From Pedobacter steynii (lineage in GTDB: Bacteria > Bacteroidota > Bacteroidia > Sphingobacteriales > Sphingobacteriaceae): 64,000 nucleotides of DNA. Shown here in pieces: positions 37,290 to 46,368 of the stretch. The first letter of the stretch is position 1. Every line of letters begins with the position of its first letter. The stretch is from contig NZ_CP017141.1 of assembly GCF_001721645.1 (NCBI RefSeq), forward strand, positions 4,278,001 through 4,342,000, read 5' to 3'. The notes beneath the pieces are model-generated. The model was given only the letters and a program-made list of their open reading frames with translations, searched no databases and was not told where the DNA came from. Both the position numbers and the translations under genes were made by a program.

Positions 37290-37499
37290 CTAGGGCGTAA
37301 TCAGCTTTTCGCGTTCATCCTCATCCTCTGTTCTGTCGTTACCCAGATCCGGCTTTGGTGATTTATCGGCAGTAGTCCGATTTTTCTGTTGCTGGTCATT
37401 CAAATTTTCTTCGGCTGGTAATTCCTCACTACTTCTATGGTCTGTACTGCTTCGGAATTTTGGAATAGGATCGGGCTTAGGTTTTTTTTGATTTTTCAT
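37290..37499 (-). CDS. tiny highly charged hydrophilic protein
   Basis: A 69-residue protein rich in Lys, Asp, Glu, Pro, Asn and Gln, with no hydrophobic core (KPKPDPIPKFRSSTDHRSSE; DRTEDEDEREKLI). It should be intrinsically disordered. Similar short polar genes occur at 44,218 and 45,902 in this island. No family recognised; a stress-type hydrophilin role is a guess. It stands alone with a start 123 bp after the DUF72 gene stop. Confidence 0.5.
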   Translation of the reverse strand: MKNQKKPKPDPIPKFRSSTDHRSSEELPAEENLNDQQQKNRTTADKSPKPDLGNDRTEDEDEREKLITP

Positions 37500-37622
37500 A
37501 CGATATATATTTAGTCAATCGGTTGTGGTCATCAACAGTCTTTAGGGGGTATGTGTTTACTTTAACTCCATTTCAGGTACTATTAATGAAGTTAATAGGT
37601 ATTTACCCTGCGAACGATGTGA

Positions 37623-38345
37623 TCAAGGTGCTATTTGACCTATCAAACTTTCCGCATTCTGAGGTGCAAAACCCTTCGCGTCATTGTTAAAGTAGATATA
37701 AATACGTTTTACGTGCTTCTGTTCTTGTATTTTGTGCAACAGGCGACTGAGTTCTATATTTGAGTATCCAGAAGCATAAAGTTGCTCGTTACCATGCATT
37801 CTGTAATACAAGTGGTCTGTATTGCCGATAAGTTCAGGGGGGAAATCCGGATGGCTCATTCCGCAAAAAGCTATATCTTTTTCTCCAAGTTTGCGAATCG
37901 CTTCGTCATTCCACCAGCTGGCGTGCCTAAATTCTACAACATTTTCGAATGTGGGGTCTACGTTGTCCATAATTCGGCGAAGGTGGTCTTCTGTATAAGA
38001 AAAGTTGGGTGGAAACTGGAACAAGACGCTGCCTAATTTTTCCTGTAAACCTTCCCGGACCAAATGGTAAAAATCAGAAACCATCGGTATGGTGTTGTTT
38101 AATTTTTTGAAATGGGTTATTGATCTGGGCACTTTGACGGAAAAGATAAAATCGTCTGGAGATTGCTGGTACCATTCCCTAAGTGTTGAAAGCTTAGGGA
38201 AACGGTAAAATGTCACATTGAGCTCTAATGTTTTGAAATGCCTGCAATAAAACTCAAACCACTTTTTTGCCGGGAGATCTGCCGGATAGAAGCCTCCTTT
38301 CCAATGTTTGTAATGAAATCCCGAACAGCCTATGATAAATTGCAT
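37623..38345 (-). CDS. DUF72 (YecE-like) family protein
   Basis: A 240-residue TIM-barrel-like DUF72 protein, recognised by IGCSGFHYKHWKGGFYPADLPAKKWFEFY at the N-terminus, the LELNVTFYRFPK segment and the C-terminal YIYFNNDAKGFAPQNA. The function of the family is unknown; it often travels with stress genes. It follows CinA by 7 bp on the same strand and is likely cotranscribed with it. Confidence 0.88.
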   Translation of the reverse strand: MQFIIGCSGFHYKHWKGGFYPADLPAKKWFEFYCRHFKTLELNVTFYRFPKLSTLREWYQQSPDDFIFSVKVPRSITHFKKLNNTIPMVSDFYHLVREGLQEKLGSVLFQFPPNFSYTEDHLRRIMDNVDPTFENVVEFRHASWWNDEAIRKLGEKDIAFCGMSHPDFPPELIGNTDHLYYRMHGNEQLYASGYSNIELSRLLHKIQEQKHVKRIYIYFNNDAKGFAPQNAESLIGQIAP

Positions 38346-38352
38346 ATCGCCT

Positions 38353-38853
38353 TTACACTGAATGTTTTAGATACTGATGCAGGCGTTGGGCAAGGAACTC
38401 GACTGTTTGACTGACAATTTTTTCCGGGCTGCCCTGGAAAAGTACCCGTTCACTGAACATCAGTTCATTTGTTTTAATGCCATACAGAAACATTGTGCCG
38501 ACTGGCTTTTCGGTAGTCTCGCTACCACCTGGCGCAATCAGGCCAGTACAGCCAATGTGAATATCTGCTGGAATGAGTCTCTGCAAACCGGCAGTGATTA
38601 GACAGGTTACAATCTCTGACTCTGGAGTAAAAACTTTAAGTTGTTCCCTGGGTACGTTTAGCAAACTGCACTTCAAATCGGCATCGTAACAAACAATCGA
38701 ACCCTTTAGAAATTTGCCTGCATTTGGTATCAGTGCGAATTCGGCGGAGATGCGACCAGCGGTCGCACTTTCTGCAAATGCAATGCTCAGCTGCTGTTCG
38801 ATCAACAGGTTACCACAGGCGGTTAAATCGGCGTTTTCAATGTCTTCTTTCAT
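38353..38853 (-). CDS. CinA-family nicotinamide-nucleotide amidohydrolase domain protein
   Basis: A 166-residue stand-alone CinA C-terminal domain. These enzymes hydrolyse NMN to nicotinate mononucleotide or act in NAD recycling. Motifs are SIAFAESATAGRISAEFALIPNAGKFLKGSIVCY and GCTGLIAPGGSETTEKPVGTMF. Length is standard for the PncC-like form, with no N-terminal molybdopterin-binding-like domain. Its neighbours are an SDR (17 bp upstream) and DUF72 (7 bp downstream). Confidence 0.88.
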   Translation of the reverse strand: MKEDIENADLTACGNLLIEQQLSIAFAESATAGRISAEFALIPNAGKFLKGSIVCYDADLKCSLLNVPREQLKVFTPESEIVTCLITAGLQRLIPADIHIGCTGLIAPGGSETTEKPVGTMFLYGIKTNELMFSERVLFQGSPEKIVSQTVEFLAQRLHQYLKHSV

Positions 38854-38870
38854 AAGTATGGAGTTTTGTA

Positions 38871-39626
38871 TTAGACGGATTGGACTGAACTCTGATTATC
38901 AGGTAAGGAAATCGCAGTGTGAGGTTGAGAAAGACAATGCATCACGGTCATGGCGATGTCGTCGGCTTTCAGAATCTCCATTGCAGCCATTTTTTTACGC
39001 AACTTCACATCACCATCCATAATCATGTCTGAATCGACAATACCGGGGTCAATAAGGCTGACTTTCAAGCCGTGCTCGTTTACTTCTTTCCTTATATGCT
39101 TATTAAACCCCCGGATTCCGGCCATGGCGGCAACATAAACTGCATTTCCTTTCGCTTGCACATCTGCATCTATGGGACCAATGTTCACAATATGGCCTCG
39201 CTGATGGCTTTTCATCCGTTTTATCGCTTCATTACAGCAGGCGATGTATCCCAATAAATTGTTGTTAATAATATATTGCCATTCTTCGTAGGTTCCCTCC
39301 ATTTTACTTTCGAAAGGTGTATGGAAGTTATTGATTAAAATATCTAAACCTCCAAACATGCAGTCCACCATATAAAATATACGATCGAGGTCTTTTTTAT
39401 TGGCGACATCAGCGAGCATGCTAAAGCATTCTGTTTCAGTTTCCAAATCGCCAATAGCCATCATAGTCTTATCAATGGACCGCTGATGGCGGCCAAAGAT
39501 CATAATTCTCGCACCTTGGGAGGCAAGTAATATTGCCATCGCCCGGCCGATGCCTGTGGTACCGTCCGTAATCAGTATCCGTTTCCCTTTAACGGGTACA
39601 GGTATATAGTTATTAGATATTTTCAT
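38871..39626 (-). CDS. SDR-fold protein lacking the catalytic Ser and Lys (probable pseudoenzyme)
   Basis: A 251-residue protein collinear over its whole length with the SDR at 36,473-37,231. The fold motifs TDGTTGIG (first Gly replaced by Asp), FGGLDILINN and IDPGIVDSD remain. At the active site Ser151 is replaced by Pro and Lys168 by Met (GPIDADVQAKGNAVYVAAM), with Tyr164 kept. Classical SDR chemistry is therefore unlikely. The frame is intact, so it looks maintained rather than decayed. It starts 12 bp downstream of the 736-residue protein gene. Confidence 0.82.
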   Translation of the reverse strand: MKISNNYIPVPVKGKRILITDGTTGIGRAMAILLASQGARIMIFGRHQRSIDKTMMAIGDLETETECFSMLADVANKKDLDRIFYMVDCMFGGLDILINNFHTPFESKMEGTYEEWQYIINNNLLGYIACCNEAIKRMKSHQRGHIVNIGPIDADVQAKGNAVYVAAMAGIRGFNKHIRKEVNEHGLKVSLIDPGIVDSDMIMDGDVKLRKKMAAMEILKADDIAMTVMHCLSQPHTAISLPDNQSSVQSV

Positions 39627-39638
39627 AGTCAGGTATGG

Positions 39639-41849
39639 TTAGTTGCTGTGTAACATAATTGTAATTATGCTGCCTCCAGGAATGCTATATTCTAAGTTTC
39701 CAAGGGGGGCAGGTTTAGCTTTTAATGGTTCTTTTTGGCCCTTAACCTGAATATTGAATTCTGGGATTTTCTTTTTTGCTGTTTTTATAAGCATCAACCT
39801 GCAGTTTAGCCGGTCATCTCCAAGAACTTTGAATTGGATGTTTTTTCCCTTAACAGCGCTAAAGCCTGAGGTCGGATAATCGGTGTAAATCAGAAAGGGT
39901 AGCCCGGGGATTTGCAAATAGTGTCGTGGGAGAATGCCAAAGACGTTTCCCGCACCATAAACTTCCTGACCGACTGTTCCTGATTTCAGCCATCCGTCCT
40001 GTAAGTCTTCCAGTGCAATCCAGAGCCTGGGATCGATTTCTCCCATTTTGGGGTTTTCTTCCAGCATGTCTTTTGGGAGCATAGTGGGGTAATAATATAC
40101 AGCCCGGTCTATTAGAAAACGAATGAACTCTGCAACGAGCAATTTTACAGAAGGTAGAATATCGACTCCCTCGGCGTGTTTCAGGTAGTCATGAAAAGCA
40201 CAAAAAACTTCCTGTTCTTCATAAACAGCTGTATATGGAGCATCGTTGAGTGGATAAAGGAAAAAGAATTTCGGGAAGTTTTTTCCATATCCGTAATTAC
40301 AGTCCCAAAGTTGTACATTCCTGAATATCGCGGCTAAGCACAAATAGCTGAGTTCGAGATACAACTCTTTCCCCGTAATTTTATATAACCTAAGTAAGGC
40401 TCCGGAGGCAAAAGCAGTATTATTAGCCTGGTAGAAGATTTCAAAGCCATGGCCACTTAATGATTTGGCTGCTTTTTCTGCTTCGTTCAGGTAACGTTTT
40501 TCTTTAGTCAGTTCCCAGGCCTGGAGCATAACATGAGCATATATGCCTGCAACATCTTTTTCACCGCCTTTTCCTTCAGCAGTTTCTGCTTTAATAACCT
40601 CCAGCGTATCCATTTTATAGAATACAGGCCACTGGTATTTAAAATGACGGGCTACTTTTATTGCAAAATCAAGTGAATCCAGAAACAGTTGTTTGGCGAT
40701 TTTGTCTCCCTTTATAGCCAGTCTGGAGAGGTTAAGGAGGGGATGGTGCAAATACCACGAATCCATGACCTTTGGGACTTTCTGTTCTTCTTCGCCTTTA
40801 AGTTTATCTTCTGCTGCCGGAAGCCAGCGCATGATGGTCTTTAATTTTTCATCATAAAAGGCTGGTAAACCTTCTTTTATAGTATTCATGACTTCCAGCT
40901 TTTTTTTGCTCCATTCAACGTAGTCCACCAGTGGTAGCAAGACTGCCAGTTGTACCATGATTTCCGGTGGTGTCTCATAGTCGCTAACATAGGCATTGAA
41001 GTATTTGTGTCCACCCACCTGAGACCAGCAGCCAGGGCTTTCTATTAAATCTTTTAACCCCTTATCCAGAATATCCGGCCATGGCTGGTATTCCGTCTCA
41101 GGTTTGGGTAAGAGCAGATAAATTCTTGCCAATAGATCAAGATATAGACGGCTTAGTATAGATTCTTTATCGGGATTTTCATCACTAAAAGCAATCAAAG
41201 CATCTGACAGAATCACCTCTTTACCAGTCTGCAGTGGCTTTTTGGAAGGTGGTAGAGAGAAGCCTAGTTCGGGCCATTCCCCGCCAACGGTATCACCCAG
41301 GGAAGTTTCTGTCTGTTGGCAGTAATCTGATAATGCGGTTAGGTTTTGGAGATAGAGCAGACTGGCAGATTTCGGTTTGGTTTGACTGAGGTAGAGGAAC
41401 CCAGTCCTTGTGCCAAACTGGCTGGCATGAATTTTTCCTTCTGTTTGTTCAGGGTTATCATTTTTTCCGTTAAACAGAATGTCTCTTGGCCAGCCAGGAA
41501 TCATCATGTCTTTTGCCGGAGTCAGACGGGTAGTATACCGGAGTACCGGCGATTGCTCAGTCTGGTCTATTATGATGTCGATTCTTTGCTGGCCTATGGG
41601 TGTTGATATATCCAGTGCGATTCCCTGACCCAGCGCTTCTGTTTTCGTAAACTCCAAGTCAGCTCCTGGGCTGTAGGCTCCGCGGAAGGCGACATTTCCG
41701 CCACCAGGCATTTCGGTTTGGATCCATACAGAATCCGAGGTAACAATCACTTTAAAATTAAATTGGTCTGCTGTATGCTCAAAGACTGTGGATGAACTAT
41801 TTGCCAATTCGGTGCTCGCTACGACCGCCCATGGTGACAGTGCATTCAT
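39639..41849 (-). CDS. 736-residue protein of unknown function, possible helical-toroid glycan enzyme
   Basis: A large protein without signal peptide or membrane segments. The N-terminal part (about 1-250) looks beta-rich. The middle (about 260-600) is helical, with repeated segments such as YAHVMLQAWELTKEKRYLNEAEKAAK and GALLRLYKITGKELYLELSYLCLAAIF, as seen in alpha/alpha-toroid glycoside hydrolases and epimerases. A C-terminal beta region follows. I do not recognise a catalytic motif and assign no reaction. It is the first gene of a run with the defective SDR, CinA and DUF72. Confidence 0.72.
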   Translation of the reverse strand: MNALSPWAVVASTELANSSSTVFEHTADQFNFKVIVTSDSVWIQTEMPGGGNVAFRGAYSPGADLEFTKTEALGQGIALDISTPIGQQRIDIIIDQTEQSPVLRYTTRLTPAKDMMIPGWPRDILFNGKNDNPEQTEGKIHASQFGTRTGFLYLSQTKPKSASLLYLQNLTALSDYCQQTETSLGDTVGGEWPELGFSLPPSKKPLQTGKEVILSDALIAFSDENPDKESILSRLYLDLLARIYLLLPKPETEYQPWPDILDKGLKDLIESPGCWSQVGGHKYFNAYVSDYETPPEIMVQLAVLLPLVDYVEWSKKKLEVMNTIKEGLPAFYDEKLKTIMRWLPAAEDKLKGEEEQKVPKVMDSWYLHHPLLNLSRLAIKGDKIAKQLFLDSLDFAIKVARHFKYQWPVFYKMDTLEVIKAETAEGKGGEKDVAGIYAHVMLQAWELTKEKRYLNEAEKAAKSLSGHGFEIFYQANNTAFASGALLRLYKITGKELYLELSYLCLAAIFRNVQLWDCNYGYGKNFPKFFFLYPLNDAPYTAVYEEQEVFCAFHDYLKHAEGVDILPSVKLLVAEFIRFLIDRAVYYYPTMLPKDMLEENPKMGEIDPRLWIALEDLQDGWLKSGTVGQEVYGAGNVFGILPRHYLQIPGLPFLIYTDYPTSGFSAVKGKNIQFKVLGDDRLNCRLMLIKTAKKKIPEFNIQVKGQKEPLKAKPAPLGNLEYSIPGGSIITIMLHSN

Positions 41850-42149
41850 ATTATTCTAATTTAAACAGGTTCTTGAGGTAGATACGCTGCTATAACATCC
41901 CGCCTAAAACTTAGTTTTTACATTGGAAAAGATCAGTAGTTTTCCTATTGTATGCGTGAAATACGGTATGCGGAACTTATCAGCTCCTGACAAAATAGTC
42001 ATACTGAGCTTGCAAACAATATGGTTACAATATCTTAAGCTTAGTAAGCGGCACGCTGTTAAAACGGGTAGAAAGCACTGGATAATCGGGTAGTATACAG
42101 CATGGTAGTGCTCGCTCATTTGGGTAATTTTATCAATCAATTTATTGCT
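41850..42149. other. intergenic region between divergent genes
   Basis: About 300 bp between the 736-residue protein gene and the receiver-domain gene. I see no gene, strong hairpin or clear TAnnTTTG promoter in it. Confidence 0.5.
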
Positions 42150-42572
42150 ATGAACGAACATCAGATTTATTACAGATCAGTAAAACCGAGCAGGAAAAAA
42201 ATCTTTTTGATTGAAGATGATTTTGAGTTAGCTGATTTCATGCGCCTTTTTTTTGAAAACATTCGTGTCAGTTATCAGATAATAAATAGGACGGATGATG
42301 TTTTGCCGTTAATCGCAGGATTTAAACCCGATTTGGTAATTTTAGATTATTTGTTACCTGAAATTAATGGTGGCGAGTTATGTGCCCAGATAAAGAAAAA
42401 TTCATCTACCAGTTCTCTACCAGTTTTAATCTATTCAGCATATCCGAAAGTGTTATGTTCCCTCGGGGATTATGGGTGTGATGCTTTTCTTGCTAAACCA
42501 TTTGATTTAACCGAACTAGAAAAAATAATCCAAAACTTGGCTGGAACAACGCTTTCATTGGAGGCCGATTAA
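42150..42572 (+). CDS. single-domain response regulator (receiver only)
   Basis: A 140-residue receiver domain with no output domain. KIFLIEDDFELADFMRLFF supplies the acidic pair, the phospho-acceptor Asp is in LVILDYLLPEINGG, and the Lys is in FLAKPFDLTELEKI. I start at the ATG at 42150; the frame is open to another ATG at 42102 that adds an unconserved leader. No histidine kinase is in the window, so the partner is unknown. It may relay phosphate or block a kinase. Confidence 0.82.
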   Translation: MNEHQIYYRSVKPSRKKIFLIEDDFELADFMRLFFENIRVSYQIINRTDDVLPLIAGFKPDLVILDYLLPEINGGELCAQIKKNSSTSSLPVLIYSAYPKVLCSLGDYGCDAFLAKPFDLTELEKIIQNLAGTTLSLEAD

Positions 42573-42754
42573 GATTATTTATGTTTAATTGGGAACGGAG
42601 TAAATAATGAGTGTAGTTAAATAAAGCAATACATCTATCTAGGCTAAACCAGTACACGGTTCATTTATAATGACCTTGTTTTTGAGAATTGGGGCGATCA
42701 TTTTAAGGCTGCTATTTCACGAGGCAAAGAAATAACCGACTGATTTTTGGTTAA

Positions 42755-42994
42755 TTATTGTTTAGGGTGTTTACCCGATTCTTGTATAGCTCTTTGTTCT
42801 GTAGTATTGGTCGTGTCAGTTCCTGTTCCATTGTCTCCCGAACGACCGCTTACATTAGTTATGGTATCGGAACCAACAGTGTCTTTGTTTTTTACAGTAT
42901 TTGTATCTGTTTGCTGAGTTGATCGCTCTTCTGGTGAGGCACAAGCAATTAGCGACGATGTAGCTAATAGAAAAAGAGTGTGTTTTAATTTCAT
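42755..42994 (-). CDS. small Thr/Asp-rich lipoprotein
   Basis: A 79-residue lipoprotein (MKLKHTLFLLATSSLIAC, Cys18) whose mature part is low-complexity and rich in Thr, Asp, Asn, Gly and Ser. It resembles in composition and length the lipoprotein at 51,128-51,361. No domain is recognised; an envelope stress role is only a guess from the neighbourhood. Confidence 0.65.
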   Translation of the reverse strand: MKLKHTLFLLATSSLIACASPEERSTQQTDTNTVKNKDTVGSDTITNVSGRSGDNGTGTDTTNTTEQRAIQESGKHPKQ

Positions 42995-43189
42995 CTTGCT
43001 TTTATTTTAGTTTGAAGTTATTGTTACAACAGCTCGAGGATTTAAGTGTTTCAGCTAACATCCAGTTCAAGTATTTAACGCATCAAAAAAACAGGTAGGT
43101 CCTGGGAGTACGCAGACTACAATGAGTTTATAAAAAAGGTGGATCAAGCTAAAGTTCTAAACGGCACTGACGTGCGAAATCTCAGCTGG

Positions 43190-43840
43190 CTATTTAAGCA
43201 TATCGTGCATCATGGCGTACCGGATTAAAGCCGCCGTATTTCGACATCCGGTCTTTTCTGTGAGACTCAGGCGGTGCCCTTCAACCGTGCGCTTACTGAT
43301 GAACAATCGATCGGACATTTCCTGATTGGTCAATCCTTCCGCAATTAGTTCCAATACCTCCATTTCTCGGCTGGAAAAATCCAGTGACGTCTCTGTTACC
43401 GAGATAGAACCATTTATTCTCTTCAACGCCTTTCCCAGCATTAGCATGGACAATTCGGTGCAAAGGTAGCTTCCTCCACGGCTGATGTGTTTTAAAGCAA
43501 AAAGCAGTTCTTCAGCGTCTGCATTTTTGAGCAGGTAGCCGGAAGCTCCCGCCTGGAAAGCCTGGGCTACATATTTCTCATCGTCGTGCCCGGACAACAC
43601 TACAACCTTAATTTCAGGATCAGAGGTTTTAATTTCTGTGATCAGCTCGATTCCGTCCATTCCGGGCATATTAATATCGGTCAATACAAGATCTACTGAG
43701 TCGCTATTTTTAATATGATTCAATGCCTGTGCACCATTGATTGCCTCCGCAACAATAGTGAAGGTCTGGTCTTCTTCTAATAGTCTTTTTATGCCGCTAC
43801 GGACAACGTTGTGGTCTTCGGTGAGGATTAGCTTTAACAT
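43190..43840 (-). CDS. NarL/FixJ-type response regulator
   Basis: A 216-residue regulator. The receiver domain (1-120) has the Asp acceptor in LVLTDINMPGMDGIEL, and the LuxR-type helix-turn-helix is at about 150-210 (SSREMEVLELIAEGLTNQEMSDRLFISKRTVEGHR). It is an orphan: no sensor kinase is nearby. It may control the surrounding stress-type genes, which are individually promoted on both strands. Confidence 0.9.
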   Translation of the reverse strand: MLKLILTEDHNVVRSGIKRLLEEDQTFTIVAEAINGAQALNHIKNSDSVDLVLTDINMPGMDGIELITEIKTSDPEIKVVVLSGHDDEKYVAQAFQAGASGYLLKNADAEELLFALKHISRGGSYLCTELSMLMLGKALKRINGSISVTETSLDFSSREMEVLELIAEGLTNQEMSDRLFISKRTVEGHRLSLTEKTGCRNTAALIRYAMMHDMLK

Positions 43841-44217
43841 AGGTGTTTATTTAGGTAAATCCCGTCCTAAGTTAGACAGGCAATAGGGTTTTCTAGTCAT
43901 AAACGATGTCTCATAACGGTAATGTTAGATGAGCTTTAATTATTATGACAACGTAGCATATAACGCTTTCATTGGGTAGACTGTTTGAAACTGATTTTGT
44001 TAGGGTACTTATCCACAAATTTAGCGTATTCGACACCGCTGATAGGGCAAATACGTGTTTTCTGGTTATCGCTGCATCAAAAGAACAAATCACTTTTGAG
44101 GGTGTTCTGTTGTGTATCGGCGTATGGGACAGATATAACGCTGAAGAAATGCGAAAAAAGCAAATCGGATTAAGTGTTTACCAATGGCCTCCATGAGTTG
44201 AACAAATATTTACAGCT
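43841..44217. other. intergenic region
   Basis: About 375 bp with only short open frames that have no convincing start, composition or similarity. Nothing supported. Confidence 0.5.
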
Positions 44218-44424
44218 ATGAATAATCAAAAAGATACGAAAAGAAAACAAGGGGTTGTGCCCGAGTCAGAACTCCAGGGTAGTGATGCGGATAGGGCTTA
44301 TAATGAGCAAGGTGAATTCCCAAAACTGGACAAGGACATCTCAGGTAGTAATGCAAATGGGGGGAAGGAGTCTGGGGAAGATGAAGCCGAAGACAAAAAT
44401 CTTAGCACGCAGCAAGGATCATAA
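44218..44424 (+). CDS. tiny disordered hydrophilic protein
   Basis: A 68-residue polar protein (NNQKDTKRKQGVVPESELQG, EQGEFPKLDKDISGSNANGG, GEDEAEDKN) without hydrophobic residues enough to fold. It is immediately upstream (29 bp) of the NADH dehydrogenase gene. It is similar in style to the genes at 37,290 and 45,902. No family recognised. Confidence 0.55.
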   Translation: MNNQKDTKRKQGVVPESELQGSDADRAYNEQGEFPKLDKDISGSNANGGKESGEDEAEDKNLSTQQGS

Positions 44425-44453
44425 ATATACTTTATCATGCTTAACTCTTAGTT

Positions 44454-45728
44454 ATGAAACCTACTTTAGGAAGAATTGTCATTGTCGGCGGAGGCTTTGC
44501 AGGATTGAATCTGGCGAAGAAGCTGGCCCGGTATGACCACTCCGAAATAATATTGGTAGATAAAAACAATTATCATTTTTTTCCGCCGCTTCTCTATCAG
44601 GTCTCTACAGCTTTTATAGAAGCCTCAAATATCAGTTACCCTTTCCGGCGTATGTTTCAGTCAAAGCCTCAATTTAGTTTTCATATGGGTTCTTTATTAG
44701 GAATTGACCTTACATCTAACACGGTACATACTGACCATGGTTCCTTGTCGTATGATCAATTGGTGCTTGCGATGGGTACGGAGACCAATTATTTCGGGTT
44801 GGAAAATGTCAAGATCAACGCCTTGCCGATGAAGTCGATTGATGATGCACTGGAACTGCGAAACCATGTACTGCTCCGTCTGGAGGAAGCTGCACGTAGC
44901 GAAGATGCGCGGGAGCGGGAGCAGCTTGGCAACATTGTGATCGCTGGTGGCGGTCCTACAGGGGTGGAGATCGCTGGGATGCTGGCAGAAATGGGTGGAA
45001 ATATTGTGAGAAAGGATTACCCGACGGCAGCAAGAAAGGGGTTGGGTAAAATTTACCTGGTGGATGCGCTGGACCGCCTGCTGGCACCGATGAGTAATAG
45101 GTCTCAGCAGGAAGCAGCCAAAGTGCTAAACAAGTTGGGAGTTCGGATTCTGCTGAACACGACGGTCAAAGATTATATCGCTGGTGAGGTCGTTTTTGCT
45201 AATGGAGAAACTATCCCCTGCGCTACGCTGATCTGGACCTCGGGAGTGATTGCAAGGGAGGTGCCGGGTATACCGGCTGAAGCGATCGGCAAGGGAAGAA
45301 GAATATTGGTTGATCTGTTTAACAAGGTCAATGGACTTGAAAATGTCTTTGCGATAGGTGATATGTGTTTGCAATTGGGTGATCCTAATTTCCCGAATGG
45401 ACATCCTCAGCTGGCGCAGGTAGCCATTCAACAGGGAGCGTTATTGGCCAAAAATCTTTTAAAGATCTCGCAAGCGAAACCTCCTGTCCCTTTTTATTAT
45501 AAGGATAAGGGGACCATGGCAATTATAGCTAAGTTCAAAGCCGTGGTGGATTTGCCCAGCGGTTTTTTCAAAGGTTTTTTTGCGTGGCTGGTATGGCTGT
45601 TTATTCACATTATTCCTATCGCTGGATTCAGGAATAAGCTGAAGCTTGCCTTTAATTGGTTTTGGAGCTTTGCAACAAATGATCCAACACTGCGCCTGAT
45701 CATCCGCCCCGAAAAAATTGATAAGTAA
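44454..45728 (+). CDS. type II NADH dehydrogenase-like FAD oxidoreductase
   Basis: A 424-residue NDH-2-type enzyme that passes electrons from NAD(P)H to quinone without pumping protons. The FAD motif is RIVIVGGGFAGLNLAKKLA, the NAD motif NIVIAGGGPTGVEIAGMLAEM, and the second FAD-contact NVFAIGDMC. The C-terminal FFKGFFAWLVWLFIHIIPIAGF is a membrane-binding hydrophobic stretch, typical for the family. It may help to keep redox balance under stress. Confidence 0.9.
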   Translation: MKPTLGRIVIVGGGFAGLNLAKKLARYDHSEIILVDKNNYHFFPPLLYQVSTAFIEASNISYPFRRMFQSKPQFSFHMGSLLGIDLTSNTVHTDHGSLSYDQLVLAMGTETNYFGLENVKINALPMKSIDDALELRNHVLLRLEEAARSEDAREREQLGNIVIAGGGPTGVEIAGMLAEMGGNIVRKDYPTAARKGLGKIYLVDALDRLLAPMSNRSQQEAAKVLNKLGVRILLNTTVKDYIAGEVVFANGETIPCATLIWTSGVIAREVPGIPAEAIGKGRRILVDLFNKVNGLENVFAIGDMCLQLGDPNFPNGHPQLAQVAIQQGALLAKNLLKISQAKPPVPFYYKDKGTMAIIAKFKAVVDLPSGFFKGFFAWLVWLFIHIIPIAGFRNKLKLAFNWFWSFATNDPTLRLIIRPEKIDK

Positions 45729-45901
45729 GTTTTTTTTTCCAGCATGCATCATATGCTGTTTGATTACTAAACGAATACATTCAGCTTACGTAGAATCAGG
45801 CTAAATACCTGTCGGTACTGCGGGATTTACCGGATTTTTAGGCTCCGGGAACTATTTTAAATGTCTGCTGTTAGAGGCTATACAACTTAAAATAAAACAT
45901 T

Positions 45902-46234
45902 ATGGAAAATCAAGAGCAAAATCAGCACTCAGGTGGATGGGGACAGAATCAAGGGGGACAGCGCTCTCCGGAAGATGATGAACGAAATGGGTTACCACAA
46001 GAAGATCAGGAAAGCAGACAGGACGATACTGATACAGATCAAAATGATATCGCGGGTAATGCAGGCGGAAATCAACAGGAACCTGGCAGCCAAGGAAACG
46101 ACGGATCGATTACCCAGGAATCAGATACGGACGATGAAGATTCTCAATGGGAAGAAGAAGATGATCAAGAGCAGCAAACTGATGTCAATGAAGTCGAAAA
46201 AGACGACGATGATGAGCTTTCTGTAACTGATTAA
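45902..46234 (+). CDS. acidic low-complexity protein
   Basis: A 110-residue protein dominated by Gln, Asp, Glu, Asn and Gly (QEQNQHSGGWGQNQGGQRSP; DDEDSQWEEEDDQEQQTD). It should be disordered and strongly negative. A second frame over the same stretch is also open but has a poor composition. No family recognised; it shares style with other small polar genes in this island. Confidence 0.55.
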   Translation: MENQEQNQHSGGWGQNQGGQRSPEDDERNGLPQEDQESRQDDTDTDQNDIAGNAGGNQQEPGSQGNDGSITQESDTDDEDSQWEEEDDQEQQTDVNEVEKDDDDELSVTD

Positions 46235-46368
46235 ATTGTGAAAATAATTCAGGTTACCAGCAACAAACGTCGAGTGTTTAACACATTCGCCGTTTGTTAT
46301 TTAATAATGTTACCCATGTAATTTTTACTTGGGCTCTTAGTTCTCCTAAACCTAAAAAACTAAACACA

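Noticed and set aside
43080..43226. Plus-strand open stretch reading GRSWEYADYNEFIKKVDQAK
   Set aside because: No start codon, and the last third is antisense to the response regulator end. It might be a gene remnant, but there is too little to support it.
43972..44196. Possible 74-residue plus-strand gene
   Set aside because: Two frames overlap here with similar quality; composition is unconvincing and no domain is visible.
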